Source: Actinomycetota bacterium
GTDB lineage: Bacteria; Actinomycetota; Coriobacteriia; Anaerosomatales; Anaerosomataceae
Assembly (NCBI GenBank): GCA_011372845.1
Contig: DSAI01000108.1
Span: 1-12,885 of the forward strand
Reading direction: 5' to 3'
Length of the DNA stretch: 12,885 nt
Shown: positions 1 to 6,450 of the stretch, piece after piece
Numbering within the stretch: position 1 is the first letter of the stretch
How the letters are laid out: each line of letters begins with the position of its first letter
Program-made: the position numbers and the translations under genes
Notes under the pieces: generated by a model
What the model was told of the DNA's origin: nothing
The model's input: the letters and a program-made list of their open reading frames with translations, nothing else
The model's database searches: none

Positions 1-605
1 CGGCGGTACCGCCGTGACTCGGTGATCTCCAGTACCCCTGAACGCGCCAGCGCCCGAACAGCGGCTGGTGCGCCACCGATCTCGGCAGTGAGCTCGCTCA
101 GGGTCACCGGTCCGGCGGAGAGAGCCTCGAGGACCGCGCGCTGAACCACCGCGTTCGGGCGCGGCTGGAACTCATCAGCCTGCGGCTTGCGCGAGACGAG
201 CTCCACCGACGCAGGAGCGGTCTGTCGGCCTTCATATCGCCAATTGCCGTCATCGCCGCGGACGACCCGCGGAGCCCCACCCGGGGGCAGGAACAGCTTC
301 AACGCCTCGGAGAGCGGGGCGACATACTCGGAGGCGATCCACTTGGCCACATGCAGTGCATGCTCGTCGAAGACCGCAGTACCCAGTACGCCGTCGATCG
401 GGCGCAAGTCTCCCTTGTACTGCGTCTCAGCCGGTGTACCGACGACGTAGCCCACCACCCGGCGACCACCGAGCGGCACCGCTACGGGGACTCCGACACG
501 GACTTCAGGCGCAAGATGCTGCGGGATCGCGTAGTCGAACGGCTCGGACAGGGCCTTTGCCGGTACGTCGACCACCACGCTCGCTATGTGCGGTTGCGTT
601 TCCAT
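1..605 (-). CDS. priA: Primosomal protein N' (PriA), N-terminal part, cut by the window edge
   Basis: PriA is a 3'-to-5' superfamily 2 DNA helicase that recognises stalled or repaired forks and reloads the replisome. The reading frame is open from the ATG at 605-603 to position 1, giving 201 codons; the helicase domains lie outside the window. Residues 1 to about 105 match the PriA 3'-DNA-binding domain: an early beta strand with VVVDVP, then FDYAIP at residues 23-28, then a VPVAVPLGGRRVVGYVVG strand pair. Residues from about 140 to 200 look like the winged-helix domain (AVLEALSAGPVTLSELTAEI). The start has no Shine-Dalgarno sequence; instead a TATGCT hexamer ends 6 nt before the ATG, so a leaderless mRNA is possible. 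It lies 64 nt downstream of metK, a pairing seen in other actinobacteria. The family call is mine from motif recognition, without a search. Confidence 0.88.
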   Translation of the reverse strand, partial: METQPHIASVVVDVPAKALSEPFDYAIPQHLAPEVRVGVPVAVPLGGRRVVGYVVGTPAETQYKGDLRPIDGVLGTAVFDEHALHVAKWIASEYVAPLSEALKLFLPPGGAPRVVRGDDGNWRYEGRQTAPASVELVSRKPQADEFQPRPNAVVQRAVLEALSAGPVTLSELTAEIGGAPAAVRALARSGVLEITESRRYR

Positions 606-611
606 GGATGC

Positions 612-617
612 AGCATA
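612..617 (-). promoter_or_regulatory. Possible -10 box for a leaderless priA transcript
   Basis: On the minus strand TATGCT is followed by 6 nt and then the priA ATG. That spacing would put transcription start at the A of the start codon. No convincing -35 box lies 17 nt upstream, and no Shine-Dalgarno sequence exists. Inference only. Confidence 0.35.
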
Positions 618-653
618 GCGAAGGCCGCCGACATCCGGGTCGACGGCCTTCGC
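618..653 (-). terminator. Inverted repeat between metK and priA, probable metK terminator
   Basis: A 10-bp perfect stem (618-627 with 644-653) encloses a 16-nt loop that can add three more pairs (629-631 with 640-642). It lies 16 nt after the metK stop codon and just before the putative priA -10 box. No U-tract follows on the minus strand, as is common for GC-rich genomes, so strength is uncertain. The repeat is symmetrical and could act on either strand. Confidence 0.5.
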
Positions 654-669
654 GTGCGTGCAGCCTCTG

Positions 670-1917
670 CTACTCGGCAGCAGCCTTGAGAGCGTCCACA
701 CGGTCGGTGCGCTCCCAGGTGAAATCGGCATCATCGCGACCGAAGTGACCGTACGATGCGGTCTTGTGGTATATGGCCCGACGAAGATCCAGATCGCGGA
801 TGATGGCTCCCGGACGCAGGTCGAAGACCTCGGTCACCGCCTTCTCGATCTTCTCCACAGACACCGTCTCGGTGCCGAAGGTCTCCACCAGGATCGACAT
901 CGGATGTGCGACGCCGATGGCGTACGCGAGCTGGATCTCGCAGCGCTCCGCGAGGCCCGCGGCCACGACGTTCTTGGCGACCCAGCGTGCGGCGTAGGCG
1001 GCCGAGCGATCCACCTTCGTGCAGTCCTTGCCTGAGAACGCACCGCCGCCATGCCGCCCCATACCGCCGTAGGTGTCGACGATGATCTTCCTGCCGGTCA
1101 CGCCGGAATCGCCCATGGGACCGCCGATGACGAAGCGCCCAGTGGGGTTCACGTACACATCGGCACTGCGCCAGTCGATACCCTCGAGCTCAAGGACCGG
1201 CTCGATGATGTGCTCGATGATGTCGGGCTGCATCAGCGCATCGATATCCACACCGTCCGCGTGTTGTGTGGAGATGAGGATTTTGTCGATCGCCACGGGC
1301 TTGCCGCCCTGATACCGCACGGTCACCTGCGTCTTGCCATCCGGACGCAGGTAGTCGAGCACGCCAGCCTTGCGGACGGCCGTAAGGCGTTCCGCAAGGC
1401 GGTGAGCCAGATAGATCGGCATCGGCATCGACTGCGATGTCTCGTTGCACGCGTAGCCGAACATCATGCCCTGGTCACCGGCGCCGATGAGGTCGAGCGG
1501 GTCCCTGTCGCCGTGCTTGCGCTCGTACGCTTCATCCACACCCATCGCGATGTCCGGGCTTTGCTCGTGGATCGCCGTAAGCACGCCACACGTCTCGTAG
1601 TCGAAGCCGAACTTCGCCCGTGTGTACCCGATCTCCTTGACGGCGTTGCGGACGATCGTGGGGATGTCCACATACGCGTGGGTACGGATCTCGCCAGCCA
1701 CGACGATCAGGCCCGTGGTCGTGAGCGTCTCGCACGCAACGCGCACGTAGTCGGGGGATGCGGCCGACCCCTTGTCAGTGACGTAACCCTCGTCGGCCAG
1801 TTCCGCCTCACGCGCGATGATCGCATCGAGCACCGCGTCCGAGATCTGGTCGCACATCTTGTCGGGGTGGCCTTCGGTCACCGACTCCGAGGTGAACAAG
1901 TACTCTCGCTCCGACAT
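670..1917 (-). CDS. metK: S-adenosylmethionine synthetase (methionine adenosyltransferase)
   Basis: MetK makes S-adenosylmethionine from methionine and ATP, releasing phosphate and pyrophosphate; it is cytosolic and normally a tetramer. The 415-residue product is slightly longer than the E. coli enzyme (384). It carries the N-terminal signature [20 protein letters not shown] (residues 12-31; His17 is the expected catalytic histidine), the central [12 protein letters not shown] motif, and the glycine-rich GGGAFSGKD loop followed by [12 protein letters not shown] short extra segment around residues 40-56 ([14 protein letters not shown]) accounts for part of the added length. The start ATG at 1917 is fixed by a strong GAAGGAGG site 5 nt upstream. 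A SAM-I riboswitch precedes the gene, which fits feedback control by its own product. priA follows on the same strand after a hairpin. Confidence 0.97.
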   Translation of the reverse strand: MSEREYLFTSESVTEGHPDKMCDQISDAVLDAIIAREAELADEGYVTDKGSAASPDYVRVACETLTTTGLIVVAGEIRTHAYVDIPTIVRNAVKEIGYTRAKFGFDYETCGVLTAIHEQSPDIAMGVDEAYERKHGDRDPLDLIGAGDQGMMFGYACNETSQSMPMPIYLAHRLAERLTAVRKAGVLDYLRPDGKTQVTVRYQGGKPVAIDKILISTQHADGVDIDALMQPDIIEHIIEPVLELEGIDWRSADVYVNPTGRFVIGGPMGDSGVTGRKIIVDTYGGMGRHGGGAFSGKDCTKVDRSAAYAARWVAKNVVAAGLAERCEIQLAYAIGVAHPMSILVETFGTETVSVEKIEKAVTEVFDLRPGAIIRDLDLRRAIYHKTASYGHFGRDDADFTWERTDRVDALKAAAE

Positions 1918-2010
1918 CGGGCCTCCTTCAATGCGCCCGCTCCCGCGGGCCCGATTCTTCCGATCCGGGCAAGAAAGAATCCCTTGCCCGGACAGACAAG
2001 GGACATGAGC
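1914..2010 (-). promoter_or_regulatory. Expression platform of the SAM riboswitch, with start-codon-masking stem
   Basis: Between the aptamer and metK several alternative stems can be drawn. One is a 10-bp hairpin, 1964-1973 with 1983-1992. A competing 6-bp hairpin, 1981-1986 with 1997-2002, shares bases with the first. A possible anti-P1 pairing joins 2005-2009 with 2037-2041. Nearest the gene, 1948-1955 can pair over 8 bp with 1916-1923, covering part of the Shine-Dalgarno sequence and the first two bases of the ATG; it competes with a 6-bp hairpin, 1935-1940 with 1945-1950. No U-tract follows the 10-bp hairpin, so control of translation is at least as likely as termination. Drawn by eye, without energy calculation. 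Confidence 0.55.
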
Positions 2011-2036
2011 GTTGGCCGAGAGCGCCTCGTTCTTCC

Positions 2037-2162
2037 CTCATCTTCCAGACGTCGCCGTCTGCCGCAATGTGGCACCGTGCGCACTTTCGCGTCGGTTGCC
2101 GGGGCGTCGTAGGGTGCGGTCCCTCGGGCCTCTGCAGCACTTGCGTGCTGCCTCGTGATGAG
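2037..2162 (-). ncRNA. SAM-I (S-box) riboswitch aptamer upstream of metK
   Basis: The minus-strand leader contains the S-box core in order: P1 5' strand CTCATC (2157-2162), the AGAGG and GAGGGACCG region, then CCCCGGCAACC (GGCAACC at 2094-2100), then GGTGCC (2071-2076), the P4 hairpin CAGAC/GTCTG (2046-2050 with 2057-2061), and P1 3' strand GATGAG (2037-2042). P1 is a perfect 6-bp helix. SAM-I riboswitches bind S-adenosylmethionine and lower expression of methionine and SAM genes. Compared with the usual layout, an extra 7-bp hairpin with a 4-nt loop (2134-2151) sits between the P1 5' strand and the AGAGG element. The related SAM-I/IV variant class is an alternative subtype. Confidence 0.88.
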
Positions 2163-2171
2163 AACGCAGCC

Positions 2172-2200
2172 ACGATAGCACGGGGCAGCGGTCCTGCCAA
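2172..2200 (-). promoter_or_regulatory. Promoter of the metK riboswitch transcript
   Basis: On the minus strand TTGGCA (2195-2200) and TATCGT (2172-2177) are separated by exactly 17 nt. Expected transcription start is near 2165, just before riboswitch helix P1 begins at 2162, so promoter and aptamer calls support each other. Confidence 0.65.
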
Positions 2201-2216
2201 GCGAGGCTGCAGTGGG

Positions 2217-2222
2217 TATAGT
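2217..2222 (+). promoter_or_regulatory. Possible -10 box for the PsiE-like gene
   Basis: TATAGT matches the sigma-70/SigA -10 consensus at five of six positions and would start transcription near 2229. No good -35 box was seen at 17 nt. It lies about 17 nt from the divergent metK promoter region (-35 box at 2195-2200), so the two promoters share a short intergenic space. Confidence 0.4.
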
Positions 2223-2228
2223 GTGCTC

Positions 2229-2258
2229 GTGGACCCGCCGGATGATGGAGCGCCATGA
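2229..2258 (+). other. Possible 9-codon leader ORF overlapping the next start codon
   Basis: GTG at 2229 lies at the start site expected from the TATAGT box. It opens a 9-codon frame (VDPPDDGAP after GTG-initiated reading, the first residue being fMet) ending in TGA at 2256-2258. That stop overlaps the next gene's ATG (2255-2257) as ATGA, the arrangement used for translational coupling. It could equally be chance, since a frame this short carries no coding signal of its own. Confidence 0.2.
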
Positions 2259-2686
2259 AGCTGTTCTCCGTGGACATGATCGACCGGATCGTCGTGTATA
2301 TCGAGGCCGCTGTGACGGCCCTGCTCGTGATACTCGCCGCACTCGGCGTGGTGGACATCGTCATCAAGATGCTCGAGGTCACCCGCGCGGACGGCTTCAT
2401 GACACCCGAAGGCATCACACGGACCATCGACACGGTGCTCGTGGTGTTCATCGTGATCGAGTTGATCCGCATCGCCATGGCCTACATGCAGCACAAGAAC
2501 GTCATCGGTACGGTGCTCGAGGCTGGCCTCGTCGCTGTCGTGCGAAAGCTCGTGATCTTCGAGAGCGGGCCTGACATGCTCGAAAAAGCCATCGCGCTGG
2601 CCGTCCTCATCGTGGCCGTGGGTATCACGTGGTTCCTGCTGCACAAGCGGCAGCCGGCGGATGCCGACGTCCCCGGCGCTCACTGA
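2255..2686 (+). CDS. Small four-helix membrane protein, PsiE-like family
   Basis: The 143-residue product has four hydrophobic stretches at about residues 13-38, 55-78, 83-101 and 110-130, a short charged C-terminal tail (HKRQPADADVPGAH), and no signal peptide. Size, helix number and charged residues between helices (IELIRIAMAYMQHKN, VVRKLVIFES) resemble the phosphate-starvation-inducible PsiE family, whose biochemical role is unknown. I give no gene symbol because similarity was judged by eye. The ATG at 2255 has only a weak upstream GGAG. gltX begins 22 nt after the stop with no terminator between, so the two genes are probably co-transcribed, although no functional link is obvious. Confidence 0.6.
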   Translation: MKLFSVDMIDRIVVYIEAAVTALLVILAALGVVDIVIKMLEVTRADGFMTPEGITRTIDTVLVVFIVIELIRIAMAYMQHKNVIGTVLEAGLVAVVRKLVIFESGPDMLEKAIALAVLIVAVGITWFLLHKRQPADADVPGAH

Positions 2687-2708
2687 TAGCACATCCGGAA
2701 GGAGTATC

Positions 2709-4163
2709 GTGTCCGTATCCCCCCGTGTCCGTTTCGCCCCGAGTCCCACCGGCGCGCTCCACATCGGCGGCGCCCGTACCGCCGTCTACAACTGGGCCTT
2801 CGCCCGTGCGACCGGTGGCACGTTCGTGCTCCGCATAGACGATACCGACCCCGAACGCTCCACCGACGAGAACACCGCGCAGATCATGCGGTCGTTGCGT
2901 TGGCTCGGGATCGAGTGGGACGAGGGACCCGAGGTGGGCGGTGACCTCGGACCGTACTTCCAGACGCAGCGGGGTGCGCACTATGCCCGCGCACTCGACC
3001 ACATGAAGGCGTCGGGTTCGGCTTACCCGTGCTTCTGCACGCCCGATGAACTGGCAGCCAAACGTGCAGCCGCGCGTCAGAGCGACGGCCCCTCCGGGTA
3101 CGACCGCACCTGTCGCCGGCTCGACCCGAACGAGGCACGCGCCCGCATCGATGCAGGTGAACCGCATGTCTGGCGAATCGCTGTGCCGCTCGACCGCCCG
3201 GATATCGTGGTGGACGACGCCGTACGCGGCGAGACAGCGTTCCCGTCGAGCGCCATGGACGACTTCGTCCTTGCCAGGACGGACGGGACACCTACGTACA
3301 ACTTCGCCACCGTCGTGGACGATGTGGGCATGCGGATCACCCACGTCATACGCGGCGACGACCATCTCTCCAACACGCCCCGCCAGATACTGGTCTTCGA
3401 AGCGTTGGATGCACCGGTACCGCGCTTCGCGCACCTTTCCATGATCTGGGGGGCCGACGGGAAGAAGCTCTCGAAGCGGCACGGCGCCACATCGGTGGAG
3501 GCTTTCCGCGACGAGGGCTATCTCCCCGAGGCGCTGCTCAACTACCTCGCGCTGCTCGGCTGGTCGCTCGACGGGGAGACCACGATCATCTCGCGCGAGA
3601 CCCTTGCCTCGCAGTTCTCGCTCGAACGCATCTCGAAGAACCCCGCCATCTTCGACTTCGACAAACTGGAGTGGATGAATGGCGCGTATATCCGCGAGAT
3701 GTCCGCCGACGCTCTCGCCAAGCGGATGATCCCCTGGCTCGCGGAAGCCGGTCTTGCCACTGAAGACGACTTCGCCGCACGACCGGACTGGTACCAGGCG
3801 CTCGTTCCGCTGGTGGCCGAGCGCGCGAAGAGGATGACCGATATCCCGGCGATGCTCGCGTTCCTCTTCGGCGAAACCGTCGCCATCGAGCCCACTGCAG
3901 CCGACAAGGCGCTCGCCACTGACGACGCCCGCCGGTCGCTGCAGGCGGCACTCGAGGCGCTCGGGACTATCACCAAGTGGGAACACGACGCGATCGAGCA
4001 GACCCTGAGAGACCTGGCCGTCACCCTCGAGGTGAAACCGAAGGTCGTGTTCCAGGCGGTCCGCGTGGCGGTGACGGGGTCCACCGTCAGCCCGCCGCTC
4101 TTCGAGTCGCTCGCGCTCCTCGGAAAAGAGCGGACCATCCGCAGGATCGAGGCCGCTCTCTGA
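2709..4163 (+). CDS. gltX: Glutamyl-tRNA synthetase
   Basis: This class Ib enzyme charges tRNA-Glu with glutamate. The product has 484 residues, normal for bacterial GluRS. It shows the HIGH-type signature APSPTGALHIGG (His18 to Gly21) and the KMSKS equivalent KLSKR (residues 253-257). Cys108, Cys110 and Cys135 lie where many GluRS enzymes bind zinc; the usual fourth ligand region reads CRR here. The C-terminal third is the helical anticodon-binding domain. I chose the GTG at 2709 rather than the in-frame ATG at 2661, because AAGGAG lies just before the GTG and the ATG would overlap the PsiE-like gene and add 16 residues before the conserved start. With glnS nearby this enzyme may be discriminating (tRNA-Glu only), but that cannot be settled from sequence by eye. 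Confidence 0.97.
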   Translation: MSVSPRVRFAPSPTGALHIGGARTAVYNWAFARATGGTFVLRIDDTDPERSTDENTAQIMRSLRWLGIEWDEGPEVGGDLGPYFQTQRGAHYARALDHMKASGSAYPCFCTPDELAAKRAAARQSDGPSGYDRTCRRLDPNEARARIDAGEPHVWRIAVPLDRPDIVVDDAVRGETAFPSSAMDDFVLARTDGTPTYNFATVVDDVGMRITHVIRGDDHLSNTPRQILVFEALDAPVPRFAHLSMIWGADGKKLSKRHGATSVEAFRDEGYLPEALLNYLALLGWSLDGETTIISRETLASQFSLERISKNPAIFDFDKLEWMNGAYIREMSADALAKRMIPWLAEAGLATEDDFAARPDWYQALVPLVAERAKRMTDIPAMLAFLFGETVAIEPTAADKALATDDARRSLQAALEALGTITKWEHDAIEQTLRDLAVTLEVKPKVVFQAVRVAVTGSTVSPPLFESLALLGKERTIRRIEAAL

Positions 4164-4179
4164 GCATGCGGCGCTCGGG

Positions 4180-4208
4180 TTGACACCCGATGGTGCCCTC
4201 GGTAGGAT
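4180..4208 (+). promoter_or_regulatory. Promoter of the tRNA-Gln/tRNA-Glu unit
   Basis: A perfect TTGACA (4180-4185), a 17-nt spacer and TAGGAT (4203-4208) form the best promoter in the window. Expected start is near 4215, giving a leader of about 26 nt before tRNA-Gln. That leader contains a GC-rich hairpin (4217-4222 with 4225-4230). Confidence 0.75.
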
Positions 4209-4240
4209 ACCTACTCGCGCCCTCGGGCGCCGGTACGTAC

Positions 4241-4316
4241 TGGGGTATGGTGTAACTGGCAACACGCCGGATTCTGGTTCCGGAGAGTCTAGGTTCGAGC
4301 CCTAGTACCCCAGCCA
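4241..4316 (+). tRNA. tRNA-Gln, anticodon CUG
   Basis: The cloverleaf folds cleanly: acceptor TGGGGTA with TACCCCA, D-stem GTGT/ACAC, anticodon stem CCGGA/TCCGG with loop TTCTGGT (anticodon CTG at 4274-4276), and T-arm CTAGG/CCTAG around TTCGAGC. The weak U1-A72 pair and G73 are known identity features of tRNA-Gln. The 3' CCA (4314-4316) is encoded. It reads CAG, the favoured glutamine codon in a GC-rich genome. Confidence 0.97.
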
Positions 4317-4320
4317 GCAC

Positions 4321-4396
4321 GGCCCGTTCGTCTAGCGGTTAGGACACCGCCCTCTCAAGGCGGAGATCACGGGTTCGAATCCCGTACGGGCTACCA
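4321..4396 (+). tRNA. tRNA-Glu, anticodon CUC
   Basis: Acceptor GGCCCGT pairs with ACGGGCT (first pair G-U), the D-stem is GTC/GAC, the anticodon stem CCGCC/GGCGG holds loop CTCTCAA (anticodon CTC), and the T-arm is ACGGG/CCCGT around TTCGAAT. A73 and an encoded CCA (4394-4396) follow. It starts 4 nt after tRNA-Gln, so both are processed from one transcript. It reads GAG. Confidence 0.97.
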
Positions 4397-4404
4397 GACC
4401 GTTC

Positions 4405-4440
4405 GCAGGCCGGAGGACACGTCCTCCGGCCTGCTGCTTT
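4405..4440 (+). terminator. Intrinsic terminator after the tRNA pair
   Basis: An essentially perfect 12- to 14-bp GC-rich stem (4405-4418 with 4421-4434; realistic loop of four or more bases) is followed by TGCTTT. It ends the tRNA transcript 9 nt after tRNA-Glu and separates it from glnS. Confidence 0.85.
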
Positions 4441-4444
4441 GTGC

Positions 4445-4450
4445 TATCCT
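4445..4450 (+). promoter_or_regulatory. Possible -10 box for a leaderless glnS transcript
   Basis: TATCCT ends 8 nt before the glnS ATG, placing the expected start at 4457-4459. It lies directly behind the tRNA terminator, so glnS needs a promoter here. There is no Shine-Dalgarno sequence and no clear -35 box. Confidence 0.4.
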
Positions 4451-4458
4451 CGGCGACC

Positions 4459-6147
4459 ATGGAGACACACTCGGCACCCTCATCCGATCGCAGCGACTTC
4501 ATCCGCGACATCATCGCGGAGGACCTCGCCGCGGGTCGCCACGAGACCGTCGTGACACGGTTCCCTCCGGAGCCGAACGGCTATCTGCACATCGGTCACG
4601 CCAAGTCGATCTGCCTCAACTTCGGCGCCGCCCGCGATTTCGGTGGGCGCTGCCACCTCCGCTTCGATGACACCAATCCCGTCAAGGAGGAGCAGGAGTA
4701 CATCGACTCGATCATGACCGATGTGCGCTGGCTGGGCTTCGAGTGGGGCGAGCATCTTTACTACGCGTCCGACTACTTCGAGCAGCTCTACGAGTGGGCG
4801 CTGCACCTCATCCGTGAGGGCAAGGCGTACGTGGACGACCTCTCCGCCGAGGAGATCCGCGCCTACCGCGGCACGCTGACCGAGCCGGGCCGTCCAAGCC
4901 CCTGGCGCGACCGTGCCATCGAGGAGAACGTCGACCTCTTCCAACGCATGCGCAAGGGCGAGTTCCCGGACGGATCGCGGGTGCTCCGGGCCAAGATCGA
5001 CATGGCCTCGGGCAACATCAACATGCGCGACCCGGTGATGTACCGCATCCTGCACGCCACACACCATCGTACGGGCGATGCCTGGTGCATCTACCCGTCG
5101 TACGACTTCGCACACGGCCAGTCCGACGCGATCGAGGGGATCACGCACTCGATCTGCACGCTCGAGTTCCAGGACCACCGGCCGCTTTACGATTGGTTCG
5201 TGGAGAACCTCCCCGTGCCCTCGCGCCCGCGCCAGTACGAGTTCGCGCGCCTCAATCTCACTCACACCGTGCTCTCCAAGCGAGTGCTGCTCCGGCTCGT
5301 CAAGGAAGGTCACGTCCGCGGTTGGGACGATCCCCGCATGCCGACCCTCTCGGGCATACGGCGCCGTGGGTATCCCGCCGAGGGCATCAGGGACTTCGCC
5401 GCCATAATCGGAGTGGCCCGTGCCGATAGCGTGGTGGAGATCGAGATGTTGGAGCACGCCGTCCGGAACGTCCTGAACCGCACCACCCTCCGGCGGATGG
5501 CCGTGCTCGATCCAGTCAAGGTCGTCATCGACAACTATCCCGAGGATGCCGACGAGGAGTTCGAGGTCCCCAACAGTCCCGAGGACCCGGATGCCGGCAC
5601 GCGTATGGTGCCGTTCTCGCGCGAGCTATGGATCGAACGCGACGACTTCATGGAAGACCCGCCCAAGAAGTTCTTCCGCCTTGCGCCGGGCCGGGAGGTC
5701 CGCCTGCGGTCCGCATACTTCATCACCTGTAACGACGTGATCAAGGACACGGACGGCCGGGTGACCGAGCTGCGGTGCACCTACGACCCGGAGACCCGCG
5801 GCGGGAGCGCACCCGACGGACGCAAGGTGAAGGCCACACTGCACTGGGTCTCCGCGGCGCACGCTGTTCCCGCCGAGGTAAGGCTCTACGACCACCTCTT
5901 CTCGAGCGCGGTGCCTGGAACCACCGGCGACGATCTCTTCGACGATCTCTCCCCCACGTCCGAGGTCATCGTCCGGGGAGCACGCCTTGAGCCCGCGCTC
6001 GCCGACATGCCGGTGGGAGCCACAGTGCAGTTCGAGCGTCTGGGGTATTTCTGCGTGGATCCCGACTCCGCACCCGGAGCGCCGGTGTTCAATCGCACGC
6101 TCACCCTGAAGGACACGTGGGCCCGGCTCCGCGCGAGGAGCGCCTGA
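4459..6147 (+). CDS. glnS: Glutaminyl-tRNA synthetase
   Basis: GlnRS charges tRNA-Gln directly with glutamine. The 562-residue product is close to E. coli GlnRS (554). It carries the GlnRS-specific signature [17 protein letters not shown] (HIGH at residues 44-47), RFDDTNP, and the KMSKS equivalent VLSKR (residues 271-275). The C-terminal half has the two beta-barrel anticodon-binding domains typical of GlnRS, with the region around VKVVIDNYP and the barrel ending at [10 protein letters not shown]. The ATG at 4459 is preferred over a GTG at 4441, which would lie on the promoter-like TATCCT and add six unconserved residues. No Shine-Dalgarno sequence is present. Most actinobacteria lack this enzyme and use GluRS plus GatCAB, so its presence is a lineage trait or a transfer; base composition resembles the neighbouring genes. 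Confidence 0.97.
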   Translation: METHSAPSSDRSDFIRDIIAEDLAAGRHETVVTRFPPEPNGYLHIGHAKSICLNFGAARDFGGRCHLRFDDTNPVKEEQEYIDSIMTDVRWLGFEWGEHLYYASDYFEQLYEWALHLIREGKAYVDDLSAEEIRAYRGTLTEPGRPSPWRDRAIEENVDLFQRMRKGEFPDGSRVLRAKIDMASGNINMRDPVMYRILHATHHRTGDAWCIYPSYDFAHGQSDAIEGITHSICTLEFQDHRPLYDWFVENLPVPSRPRQYEFARLNLTHTVLSKRVLLRLVKEGHVRGWDDPRMPTLSGIRRRGYPAEGIRDFAAIIGVARADSVVEIEMLEHAVRNVLNRTTLRRMAVLDPVKVVIDNYPEDADEEFEVPNSPEDPDAGTRMVPFSRELWIERDDFMEDPPKKFFRLAPGREVRLRSAYFITCNDVIKDTDGRVTELRCTYDPETRGGSAPDGRKVKATLHWVSAAHAVPAEVRLYDHLFSSAVPGTTGDDLFDDLSPTSEVIVRGARLEPALADMPVGATVQFERLGYFCVDPDSAPGAPVFNRTLTLKDTWARLRARSA

Positions 6148-6189
6148 CCTTCCTTTCCTGTACGGAAACCCCGTATGCCCGCATCGCGC

Positions 6190-6218
6190 TTTACGTGACG
6201 CGTCCCCAGTATTACAGT
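6190..6218 (+). promoter_or_regulatory. Promoter of the ribU-ecf operon
   Basis: TTTACG (6190-6195), a 17-nt spacer and TACAGT (6213-6218) predict a start near 6225, just before FMN riboswitch helix P1 at 6228. The boxes are only moderate matches, but the position agrees with the aptamer. No strong terminator separates glnS from this point, so readthrough is possible. Confidence 0.5.
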
Positions 6219-6227
6219 ACGTGTGAA

Positions 6228-6361
6228 TCTGTTCAGGGCGGGGTGGAACTCCCCACCGGCGGTGAATGGCCATAGCCATGAGTCCGCGAGCCGAGCCTTC
6301 GGGCGACGCAGACCCGGTGCGATCCCGGGACCGACGGTCATAGTCCGGATGAAAGAACAGA
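6228..6361 (+). ncRNA. FMN riboswitch (RFN element)
   Basis: Helix P1 pairs TCTGTTC (6228-6234) with GAACAGA (6355-6361). Between them are the conserved RFN segments in order: CAGGGCGGGGTG, ACTCCCCACCGGCGGT, AGTCCGCGAGCC, GACCCGGTG, GATCCCGGGACCGACGGT and ATAGTCCGGATGAAAG. These elements bind flavin mononucleotide and switch off riboflavin synthesis or uptake genes. The next gene is the riboflavin transporter subunit RibU, as expected. Confidence 0.96.
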
Positions 6362-6386
6362 GCACATCTCGAGAGTGGATGCGCTT

Positions 6387-6414
6387 GAGCCCGCAGATGT
6401 CAGTCGGCGGGCTC
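6387..6414 (+). terminator. Expression-platform hairpin of the FMN riboswitch
   Basis: A perfect 8-bp stem, 6387-6394 with 6407-6414, closes a 12-nt loop and is followed by GTATTG. The right arm (GCGGGC, 6407-6412) can instead pair with GCCCGC at 6422-6427, and the loop segment 6395-6400 is complementary to 6364-6369 next to P1. These exclusive pairings are what a riboswitch decision region needs. The U-tract is poor, so termination is inferred. Confidence 0.55.
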
Positions 6415-6450
6415 GTATTGTGCCCGCCCTACATGGAAGGGATGTGGCAC

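Noticed and set aside
1051..2112. Long open frame (353 codons) on the plus strand opposite metK
   Set aside because: It is antisense to a clear metK with all signature motifs; GC-rich codon bias leaves opposite frames open. The protein is His/Arg/Val-rich with no family features.
4217..4230. GC-rich hairpin before tRNA-Gln considered as a gltX terminator
   Set aside because: It lies downstream of the strong tRNA promoter and of its expected start, and has no U-tract, so it is better seen as part of the pre-tRNA leader.
2625..4265. Open frame of 546 codons on the minus strand opposite gltX
   Set aside because: It is a shadow of gltX, extends into the tRNA promoter and tRNA-Gln, and shows no recognisable motif.
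4321..4393. G1-U72 first pair in tRNA-Glu considered as a sign of a degenerate tRNA
   Set aside because: The remaining stems are perfect, CCA is encoded, and a wobble at this pair is compatible with functional bacterial tRNA-Glu.
6223..6450. In-frame 5' extension of ribU beginning at GTG 6223
   Set aside because: The extension would run through the FMN riboswitch and its hairpin; the ATG at 6451 with its ribosome site fits RibU length.
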